Shown piece after piece: positions 55,407 through 64,000 of a DNA stretch of 64,000 nt (the stretch's first letter is position 1; every line of letters begins with the position of its first letter). The DNA comes from Neospora caninum Liverpool (lineage: Eukaryota; Apicomplexa; Conoidasida; Eucoccidiorida; Sarcocystidae), in NCBI RefSeq assembly GCF_000208865.1, contig NC_018395.1, forward strand, positions 1,705,920 to 1,769,919. The letters are read 5' to 3'. The position numbers and the translations under genes were made by a program. The notes beneath the pieces were generated by a model that searched no databases, was not told where the DNA came from, and saw only the letters and a program-made list of their open reading frames with translations.

Positions 55407-57640
55407 GTTGGTCCCTTTATCTGCTTTCGCGAGCAATACTGGGGCGCACTGAAGCAAGACAAAGCCTTCTTCACAAGTCTGACTGTTGAGGCCCTTTGGC
55501 GAGGCCGACCATTGGCACCGTGGACCAGTGGATTGACGCGCGGAGCGAGGTCAGGCGATGGCCAGCTCATCTGCATTGCAGAATAAAAAGAAGAAACAGG
55601 TGTTTTTTGAGACGTGTCCACGACGCGTCCCAGCATTCCGAACACGAGAACCTCGCCTGACACAGCGCGGAGCCCGCTGGAGCTGGACGGGTTCCTTGAC
55701 GTTGAAACGCCCGTTTGAAGCGTTTGCATCAGCTGTGAAACAGTTGATCGCGGCACAAATTCTCCGCAGGCAGTCTTTTACGGATGCAACTCGAGCAAGC
55801 GTTCTAACGGCAAGTGACCCAAGGGTCGGGGGCTTTAAGTGCAGCCGGTCGATCGTCCATGTGTGTACTGGCACCTATGTGTTTTGCAACGGAGGGACTC
55901 CGCTGATGGTGCACACTGACTCAGGAGAAGAAAGGTTTGAAATGGCCACTAAGACGCTGCCACAAACACAGGCACGCTACGTAATCGACGATTCAGCTGT
56001 CATGCTGTTCTATCCACGAGAGAGCGGCGTGAGAGCTAGTCGGCTCTCGAAAAAGGGAGGCGTGTCTGTTTCCTCGGCATCATCCAGCGTTTTCGGGGAG
56101 CGAAATGCAGCCGTCGTTCTGAAGAAATGTCCTCTTCTCCACCATACAGCAGAGAAGAAAGTGCAGAAGAACGGACGCCCCATCTGCTGTACGCCTCAAA
56201 ACTTTCTGCTGTGGCTCAGAGAAATGGTACAGGGTGTGAAAGCCTGCGATTGCTCGTCATTTTCCTCTTCGCCGGTCACCTTGGACCACTTTCGTTGATT
56301 AGCGGAGGGGGTTTTCTTTCCTTAAGCTTTTCCCGTCTTTACACAAGTTTCCGGTTTCTCCCGTTAGCAGGCATAACGTGTGCCGCCTGGAAAGAATCCA
56401 CACGCTGCGCCCTCCCAGCGTTTGCCGCGCGCACAGACGTGTCTCTTGACTGGAATGCTTTTTACCGGATAAGCCGCAAACCTCTCCGCATCCATACTGC
56501 TTTTGTCTTTTCTGGGCTCTCAAGCGTGAGAAACACGTGGTCTCTCCTCTCGGGCGTTGCTGCAAAGGCGGCCGGCCTGTCCCTCTCCCCTGCAGTCTGA
56601 ACTCGCCAGAGAACACGGAGTCTCTCTCTCCCAGCAGATCTTTCCCGACGGCCTCCTTCCTGAAGGAAAAGACACGTTTTCAACTGGCGCGGTGTCTCTA
56701 CACCGGCTTGGAAATCGCGAGACTTCCCGCGCCTTTTTCACACTGTTCGTCGGTTCTGCCTTTCTCGCGTTGTGCCTCCTTTCGCCGTTTTTTTCGTTCT
56801 CATACACGCTGCCCCGAGGACTCCTCCGCTCCTTGCTGGGCTTTGAGTTTGCTGTGCCTCGTGCAGCCCGCACGCGAGAGCCTCGGAGTCAACGTTTCGA
56901 CTGGGGGTTTCGTCCGAGAGAGAGCTTGCTATCGCTGTTGCTCGTCCGAAGAATTCGCGAGAGAGCGGGAAAGACAAAACGCAATTTTTTGCATGTTTTT
57001 TCCTGGAAAGGGAGTCTCCCTCTCGCGCTGGATTCCAACCGACGGCTCTAGAACTCGCAGAGGAAGGCGGACTTTTTCCCGGGGCGCCGAGCCGCGGAAT
57101 TCCGGCCGGCGTTTTTGTCTTTTGTTGTTTTTCTTTTCCCTCTCGCGATTCCGGCCGACCACTTTTTCGTCTTTGGACAGAGCCGGCGCCTTTACTCTTC
57201 GCTTCACAAATTCTCGGTACAGGGCGGACCTCAAGACACACGGAAAAGGCGCTCCTCTCCAGCCCTACCGCCCTCCTGGTTGAACACTTCCCCCCTTCTT
57301 CCGCGTCCGACTTTTTGCCTCTGAATTTTTCTCGACTTTTCCCCCGGTTCTGCGACCGTGTGCGGGTGTTCCGCCACTCCGGCAAACGTCACTGGCAAGC
57401 ACAAGATCGCGCGCCTCCCTGAGTTCCGCTTCTCCGATTCCTCTCCGTTCCTCCCCTCTCGCTCTTGCCCCATCATGAGCCGCCCGTCCCCGTCGAACGG
57501 CCGCTCTTTTCTCTAGGTCGCGCGTTTGCTCTTTTCCCTCTCCTTTTCCCCACATATTCCTTTCCAGGCGCCCTCTCTCTTCTCGAACGCTGCGCGACAC
57601 TCTTTCCTCGCTTTCCTCTTCCGCTCAACTCGCCCCCACG
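55407..57640. other. divergent intergenic region with a pyrimidine-rich leader
   Basis: It separates the minus-strand Cys-rich gene from the plus-strand AIR9-like gene and should carry both promoters. From about 56300 to 57640 the plus strand is strongly C/T-rich with many TTTTT and CTCTC runs, as expected of a long 5' leader. The overlapping ORFs there have composition-driven Ser/Arg/Phe/Leu content and are not believable proteins. A separate 246-codon ORF at 55558-56298 is listed on its own. Confidence 0.55.
55558..56298 (+). CDS. unexplained 246-codon ORF, possible hypothetical protein
   Basis: An ATG-initiated plus-strand ORF that begins only 152 bases from the start codon of the divergent Cys-rich gene. 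The centre reads like a folded protein (TYVFCNGGTPLMVHTDSGEE, then ARYVIDDSAVMLFYPRESG), but I recognise no domain. There is no obvious splice donor or leader. An ORF of this length is less frequent by chance than the others in this region, yet its overlap with a presumed promoter argues against it. Confidence 0.22.
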   Translation: MASSSALQNKKKKQVFFETCPRRVPAFRTREPRLTQRGARWSWTGSLTLKRPFEAFASAVKQLIAAQILRRQSFTDATRASVLTASDPRVGGFKCSRSIVHVCTGTYVFCNGGTPLMVHTDSGEERFEMATKTLPQTQARYVIDDSAVMLFYPRESGVRASRLSKKGGVSVSSASSSVFGERNAAVVLKKCPLLHHTAEKKVQKNGRPICCTPQNFLLWLREMVQGVKACDCSSFSSSPVTLDHFR

Positions 57641-60600
57641 ATGGCTCTGTTCCGGGGATGCAGCAACGTCATCGACGAGAGCCTGGACGAGTTCCTCGTC
57701 AAACACGACCCAGACTACGCGGGAGGCCGAGTGCGGCCGGAAGACACCGAAGACAGCACGCGCTGGCGAGCGTCTTCTCCAGGTCCGCCGTCCAGTGCAG
57801 ACAAACCGCGGACTTTCCTCGGAAGCGTCGAATCGAGTCTGCAGGAACGGGCCGAGTCCGAAGCCTACAAGCGCAGCCTCTCGCCTCGCGCAGGAAGAGC
57901 GAGAACAGACGATGACGCTCCCGTGAAAATCGACACGCAGAAACTCGGCCGAGCTCTCAGCGTCGCCGTTACTGGGCTCGGCGAGCAAGTGAAACATGGT
58001 AAGAACACAGACAGGAGCGGCTGTCACCGCGGGAGCGAAGGAATAAAGACGCCCGACACAGAAGCACACACACACACGGGGTGGGGATGTTATAGGGGGG
58101 GCTGTATGTATACGCCACAGACCGTACGGAAATGAAAACCCGACGACCCGGCCTTCCATTTCCCTCTCGTTCTCCTGGATGTCTCGTGTCTACCGCTCGA
58201 CTGTTTTCTTCCTGTCTCCCTCCCTGTTCGCGCGTTCTCTCTTCTCTCGTTCTTTTGTCTGTCGTTCTCTCTTCTCTCGTTCTTCCTTTGCTCTCTCTTT
58301 CTCTCCCTTTTCCCTTTTTCCTTCTGTCTCGTTCTCATCTCGGCTTTCTGTTTCTTTCTCCGCTCTCCTCTGTGTTTTCCTGCCTTCTCGGGCCGTCTCT
58401 GTGTCGGCGTCGCACGGAAGCGCGTTCCCCGCCACCGCCCCACCGTCTCGTCTTCCGCGCGCTCGTCTCCGTGCACTCTTTTTCTTTATGTTCCTATTGA
58501 GGCTTTCCTTTTTGCACGCTTTCGCGCGCCTCGACGCCTCGCCTGCCGCCCTTCTCGACATTTCTGCGCCGTCCGTCGCACTTCTCTCCGCAGGCGGCGA
58601 ACTTCTCTGGCGGTCAGCTGTCACGGCAGCTGGACAGGTGATTGTGCAGCACGGGCTGCAGACTCGCTCAGGCGGTCCAGGCGCGTCTCTCGCAGGCTTT
58701 GCTTCACCCTCTGCGCTCATATCCTCCTCGCTCTCTTCCTCGTCCCTCGCCTCGGCTGTCTCTTCCGCCTCCTGCTTCAACCTCCAGCTCCCCGCCGGGG
58801 GCCCGAAGGCCTGGGGCCTCATGGGCCTCGACCCCGCCGGCCCGATGTCCCTCGGCGCCTGGATGGCTTCGCCCTCGGTCGAGGCGGACGTGTGGGGCGA
58901 CGGGAACTTCAACCTGCTTCTTCAAGAACAGAGACAAAATGGTGACGTCACTGGACAACTCGTCGCAGAGCCTAGAGCAAAAGACGGTACGCACAGATGG
59001 ACGCACACGGCGATACACACATGTATATGTATAGGCACGTGCATGCGCCGATGCTCCTGTATTTCGCTCTAAAAAACAAAGTCCACGCGGAGTTAATCAG
59101 ATGTGACTCCTGAAAGAAGCGCGTGTCTGCCGACGTTCTTGAGGAGGGAACGGGACGAGCAGTCAGGGTGGGGTGTTGCCAGGTTCAGAAAGAAATTGAT
59201 GCTTAGGTGCTTTCATATCCCGTCGTTTACAAAGAGCGAAAAAGTGCCTCTGTTGAAGAGGATGTCTCTCCTGCAACCCGTCCTGTTTCTTCCCATGGTT
59301 ACGGTCCGTGGCTCTCTCCTCGCACCAGGATCGTGCCGAGTTTCTGCCGCTGTGAGGAAAGCTGAAGAACCCATACGAAGGATCCAGCTATCTATATCTA
59401 CCTATAAATATATACATATATATATATATATATATATGCACATGCATAATGTAATGTATGTATGTATGCATGCGGACATACATAGATTTGTACATGCATA
59501 CCTTCCTCTGATCTTTTTCCCGATAAAAACTGTGTTTCGCAGGTGAGGCAAGAGCCAGCGCCGGGCTGTTCACGTACCGCTGGAGACGGCGTTTCCCCAA
59601 TGGTGTCCTCGTCGACGTTGCCGATGTCACGGGAAAGTAAGGCAAATCCGGCGATGCACTTCTGGTCTTTCGTGCCCATCAAATTCTTGTCTCGATCTCT
59701 CTGTGCCGAGCAACCTGTGTACCTGTCCATCAATGTCTAGCTCTGTACGTCTAGCTATCTGTCGATGTATATATCGAGTTCTCTGTCTTTCTGCATGTGC
59801 CTGCGCATCCCCATTCACGGTCTACCTGCATCGCTGCCTTCACAGATAAACCCATATATATATATATATATATATACATAACGCGTGTGGATACACGCCA
59901 CGTAGGAGGAGCAAGTGGCGTTCGGGTGCATCTACAGCGAAGCCGCGCCTGCACTTCCGCTTTCTTGCAGCACTTACTTCATTTCCGCCGATGACATTGG
60001 CTGCAAAGTCCAGGTGACCTGCAGCTGCGCCCGATCTGCGTTTGTGGGGGAAATGCATGCGGCGCTCGGCCCCTTTTACGTGGACACGCGTTCGCGGTCG
60101 TGTGTCCTTAACTCCTTAGCGCGAGGCGACTCGCGATTTCCTTGTTGCGCGTAAGGCCCAGATCGAGAAAGAAAAGGAAAGGGAGAGAACAGGACAAGAG
60201 AAGGAAGAGAAGAGGACAAAGAGAAGGAAGAAGACGAGTACCGAGCACGATCGAAGGAGGATGTACACGTTCGCGTTTTTCGGGGTTCTTGTTTATCGTT
60301 TTGACGTCGGTTTGGAGTTTTTGCCATGCGTCTTTTGTCGCTTTTCCCCTTCATCTTTTGTGCTTTCGCTGGAGAAGGGTGGGATGTTCGCGACCGGAGG
60401 CGCCGAGACACGCGCAGCGACACAAACATTTCGCATCTGCCTTGCAACGACATCGCAAACATCTACATGCAGATCTATATATATGCATATATGCATATCT
60501 GTATACATTTGTGTGTGGCGGGAGATCTGTGTATCTTTTTCGTAGAGTTCTCGAAGACGTGGACGACGAGTTTCGAGGATCTCAACGTTCCCGCTCGCCG

Positions 60601-60916
60601 TCTCCCCTGCGTGCCGATGCCTCGAGGGCGAGCATGCAACCCCGCCGTTTCCCGGACGGACGGAGAGAAGAGAGAGCGTCGATGCCGCGAGAAGAAGGGA
60701 AGGAGTTTTTCGTCTACGTCGGCCACGAGGAAGTCGTTGTCACCCAAAGAGGCATTGCGACAAGTAAGACTCTCACACGTGTTCTTTGCGGACGCCGTGT
60801 GGAGATCCCAGAGTGGACCGAACGCACTCTCACAACGACGCAGGGTGTCGGGGAACTGAAGGAAAGAAATGCTCTCACAAAGGGAGGAAGGCCAAACTCG
60901 GTGTTCTCCGTGCTTC

Positions 60917-60954
<38 letters not shown>

Positions 60955-62153
60955 TTTGTATACATATGTTTATGTATATTTTTCTGTAACATAGAGTTGA
61001 GGGTGCCTGCTGGTGTGAGCATGCATTGGTCGGATAAACGGCGTGAGCTGTGCGGGTGCTTTGAAGGTACACACTTGCATGCAGAGTGAGGAACCGTCGT
61101 TTTGGTGTTGTGTTCGGTTTGCTTTGCATGCGCCGATTTCCTCGACCTCTGTTTTTTCTCAGCCTTCAGCGAAACCGACGATTTCCTCGGCGGCGGAGGC
61201 ATTAACAGTCTTTTGGACCGTCGCTGGAGTGTGCGGTTTTCGTCCGAGTTTCCAAAACTTCAGCTTCACCATCGACATCCCAGGCGCTTTACAGTGAGTT
61301 CCCGGGTTCCTTGCAAACGCCTTTTCTCTCTCAATGGCCACTGTCCCAGCCCACATTCTCTGCCTCTCGTGATGCGTCTTTCTACATACAATTCATATGT
61401 CCTTCAATTTGTCTCTCTCTGTATCAAGATCTCTGGAGGATGCTCGTGCCTCTTGTCCGAAGCGACATACAGCTATATATATATATATATATATATACAT
61501 ATGTATATATACATACATACAGGATTTGATCCTGTTCGCATGTCTTTCGTACGCGCGTAGCGTCTCTCCATTTCCTTCTCGATTATAAATGCAGAGAAGG
61601 CCTTCGGGTCGTGTCTCACGTTTTTCTTTCAGCTCACCCTCAGTGAGGAGAAGGTTTTTGTGCTGGACGCGTACACTCGGCATCAGCGGGATCTCATGGC
61701 GATGACTCTCCGTTCTTTCCATGCCCGAGCCGTTGTCGGAGCTTCGACGCTTCTGGACCTCGTGCATAACATGTCTTGTAAGTTGCCTTTTCTTCTCGCT
61801 TTTTGCGGTACTCAACACTCCGCCTCGTTTCCTTCTCTCTCGGTCTCTGCCGTCGCTTTTCCAGCACAAAAAGAGCGTCGCCCCACTCTCACTCTCCTTT
61901 CGTTCTCGACAAACCTTGTTCTCTCGTTCTTCCTTTGAAGTCGCTGAATTTTCCATTTGTTAACTTTTTCAGGCACGGGAAAGGCTCCAGTCACCTCAGA
62001 CGAAATCATTTCTGAACTCGAAGATAAACGCGTCGACCTGTACATGATGGTTCATTCTCTCTCCTCGGTACGGGCTGCTCGTCCGTCGCGACTGGTTCTT
62101 CGACAACACCTCGAGACACAGATATCGATTCATAGTTACCATCGAGCAGATGC

Positions 62154-62186
<33 letters not shown>

Positions 62187-64000
62187 GAGGCACAGTAGTA
62201 GATACTTACGCGTTTTCGTGGGTGTAGATAGCTTTCGGAGTCTTTCTATGCATGTTGACCCAGCGGAGAAGGAACAACTTCGACCCTTGGGTGCAGTCGC
62301 TTCTGTGTCGGCACGTGCAAACGCCACCGTGGCTGTGTCCCTCGGTCCCCTCCCTCGAATGTCGAGGGTTGTATGTTTTTCCACTCCATTCTTTTCACGC
62401 ATCGATACACTGTAGGCGACTCAAAGCTTGTCTGTATCTGCATGTCTATCTGTGTATGCGTCTGTATCAACATACGTAAGCATGTAAAAATATGTGTGTA
62501 AATATGCTTTATTTTGTGGCGCAGGACATAGTTTTCATGGATGGAGAGAGATGGCACCAGGAGCGAAAGACTGTATCTTTTACATTTGTTTTACCATCTT
62601 CTTTCCGGCTCCTCTGTTCGTGTTTGCTCTACCTGTTCTTGCCGGCGGATCTCCTTTTGCTGTAGGAGCTTCACCGTGCAGTGTCAAGCCGCCTTCGAAC
62701 GATGCGCGACTGGGAGAGAGTCTCGAAAGAGAAGGAAGCGCTGGAAGAAGAAATGACGTCAACGATCCAAGCGTTCCAGAGCCAGCTCGCAGGTAGGGAC
62801 AGAAGCGAAGAACAGCCGTCGCTCGCACGTCTCGTACCGGTGATGGCGGCTCTCGTGTGTAGAAACAAGGCAAAAAGTTGACTTCAAGTGCAGCTACGTA
62901 AAGAGCTGGGTCTCCAGTTTTTTCAGGTGTACCTTCTTCGCAAAGAAAGGCATGAGAGAAAACCGAGCGAGCTTGCCGTCTGTGGCGCGGATAGCCCGAC
63001 AACTCGCCCACCTCAGACAACAACAGCAGGAAAAAGAGAGACCAGCGGAAGAGAGAGAATAGCAAGAAGAAACAACGAGACCAAGAAAGAGCCGAGGAAC
63101 GTGCATGCGGTGTTTTTCAGCTTGTTTTCGCTGCGTCGCCCCTCTCTTCCTTTTCGCTTCGTGGCTCTGTTACGGCGTCTCTCTTCCCCTCGGACTCCCC
63201 AGTTCCCCTATCTTTTCAGGTTTCTCCACGTTTCCCCCCGTTTCTTTTCGTTTTTCTCAGACCTCGCGAACGAGCAGCCTGCGGCCTCGGCACCCCCTGC
63301 AAATGGAAGCTCCGGTAACTGGAATTTAAGTCTTCTTCAGATGACCGACGACATGCAGGCGCTCCGAGCGCAAAACCGCGCCTACGTCGAGGAAATCGAG
63401 CAGCTGAAGGTCGCGCAAACAGAGATTGTCATGCGGTTCGAAAACGTAAGGCCTAGAAAACGAGTAAATCTTAAAGCTTTTTCAGTATTCTCTCCATATA
63501 AGTATGCGCCGATGCATGCGCTTTTATGCATATATATATATATATATGTAATATATATGTATGTGGACATGCAAAAGTGGTGCTTCACATATGGTGCTTC
63601 ATAAAGGCCGCTGCAAGTATGTGTATACACTTGTATTTACATGTATAAATATATATATATATATATGTATACATATGTGTGGATGTAGGAGGTTGTAGGC
63701 CGGAGAAGGGAGTGCGTTTTTTTTTCAAGAGGTTTTCGTCGTTTCCGCACGTGGCGCATCAGTTTTGTGCGGGTCGCGCACTTTGATATGCGCCTTTGTC
63801 TCGTGTTGGCGTCACGTTGGACGCCTCAAAGAGCGGCGACGAGACGCGTCATGTTTCCTCGTGCTCTTTCGGGGTTCTTTCGCAGGAGCGGCATGCGTTC
63901 CAGGAGCTGCTGAGGAAGAGACTGGAGACGCTGATGGAGGAAAACCGGCAGCTGCAAGCTGCGAACGAACGGCTGGGCTCTCGTCTCGTCAAGCAAGTGA
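57641..64000 (+). CDS. AIR9-like protein: A9 Ig-like domain, PH-like module and coiled coil, 3' end outside the window
   Basis: Exons: 57641-57998, 58594-58986, 59543-59636, 59971-60150, 60546-60763, 61163-61293, 61633-61777, 61973-62067, 62666-62792, 63261-63445 and 63886 to the edge (probable donor at 63997). All junctions agree in phase, giving 679 codons so far. Exons 3-4 encode FTYRWRRRFPNGVLVDVADV and TYFISADDIGCKVQVTC, the pattern of the A9 repeat of AIR9, a microtubule-associated protein of plants and kinetoplastids. Exons 5-7 encode VYVGHEEVVVTQRG, WSVRFSSEFPKLQL and LTLSEEKVFVLDAYTRHQRD, resembling the PH-like C-terminal module of AIR9. Exons 9-11 are a coiled coil (WERVSKEKEALEEEM, ALRAQNRAYVEEIEQLK, LLRKRLETLMEENRQLQ). 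A cytoskeletal role is inferred. Conserved N-terminal Leu-rich repeats of plant AIR9 are absent. Confidence 0.72.
59416..59437. repeat. (AT)11 microsatellite in an AIR9-like gene intron
   Basis: Uninterrupted AT run after ATATAC and before GCACATGC, within the intron 58987-59542. Confidence 0.9.
59854..59876. repeat. (AT)n microsatellite in an AIR9-like gene intron
   Basis: Uninterrupted AT run after ATAAACCC and before CATAACGC, within the intron 59637-59970. Confidence 0.9.
60921..60951. repeat. (AT)15 microsatellite in an AIR9-like gene intron
   Basis: The longest TA array in the window, after TTCTATAA and before GTTTTTGTA, within the intron 60764-61162. Confidence 0.92.
61474..61497. 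repeat. (TA)12 microsatellite in an AIR9-like gene intron
   Basis: Uninterrupted TA run after ATACAGC and before CATATGTA, within the intron 61294-61632. Confidence 0.9.
62154..62179. repeat. (AT)13 microsatellite in an AIR9-like gene intron
   Basis: Uninterrupted AT run after CAGATGC and before GCGCGTAG, within the intron 62068-62665. Confidence 0.9.
63530..63548. repeat. (AT)n microsatellite in an AIR9-like gene intron
   Basis: AT run after TTTTATGC and before GTAATATA, within the intron 63446-63885. Confidence 0.88.
63648..63666. repeat. (AT)n microsatellite in an AIR9-like gene intron
   Basis: A second AT run in the same intron, after TGTATAA and before GTATACAT. Confidence 0.88.

Noticed and set aside
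56537..57283. 248-codon and 164-codon overlapping plus-strand ORFs before the AIR9-like gene
   Set aside because: They sit in the pyrimidine-rich leader; their Ser/Phe/Leu/Arg content follows base composition and overlapping frames are equally open.

Overview
The window looks like nuclear DNA of a coccidian apicomplexan of the Toxoplasma/Neospora/Hammondia type. The reasons are: genes broken by many GT-AG introns; coding exons interrupted by long Ala/Gly/Ser/Arg/Glu-rich low-complexity insertions; long gene-free gaps with pyrimidine-rich leaders; (TA)n microsatellites in introns; TGCATGCA motifs; and a gene content (a RAP-domain protein and a very large VPS13-type protein) typical of that group. 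I cannot assign genus or species from sequence alone.

Layout, left to right. (1) 1-17484, minus strand: a giant VPS13/chorein-type bridge lipid-transfer protein. Four 5' exons are followed by a stop-free exon of about 12.3 kb that runs off the left edge, so the 3' end is missing. (2) 17485-23794: divergent intergenic region with both 5' leaders. (3) 23795-25699, plus: a two-exon 3-hydroxyacyl-CoA dehydrogenase carrying an apparent one-base frameshift in the NAD-binding domain. (4) 25700-27060: convergent 3' regions. (5) 27061-31356, minus: a single-exon RAP-domain protein of 1431 residues. (6) 31357-33961: divergent intergenic region. (7) 33962-45856, plus: an OSCA/CSC1/TMEM63-type channel of about 2,000 residues in about 14 exons, with an unusually long N-terminus and expanded cytosolic loop. 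(8) 45857-48036: no convincing gene. (9) 48037-48790, plus: a probable two-exon gene for a 125-residue protein. (10) 49401-52033, plus: a complete seven-exon, 460-residue beta-propeller-like protein with a Pro/Gly/Met-rich N-terminus. (11) 52034-54365: convergent intergenic region. (12) 54366-55406, minus: a 346-residue Cys-rich protein with a signal peptide. (13) 55407-57640: divergent intergenic region with a pyrimidine-rich leader and one unexplained 246-codon ORF. (14) 57641 to the right edge, plus: an AIR9-like protein (A9-type Ig-like domain, PH-like C-terminal module, coiled coil), incomplete at its 3' end.

The genes do not form an operon or an obvious pathway; they are individually transcribed eukaryotic genes. 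By inference they cover bulk lipid transfer between membranes (VPS13), fatty-acyl or hydroxybutyryl-CoA metabolism (dehydrogenase), organelle RNA processing (RAP), mechanosensitive ion permeation (OSCA/TMEM63) and cytoskeleton association (AIR9-like). Exon models were built by hand from splice consensus, reading-frame phase and family similarity. Exon ends given to the base agree with intron phase but are not supported by transcript data.
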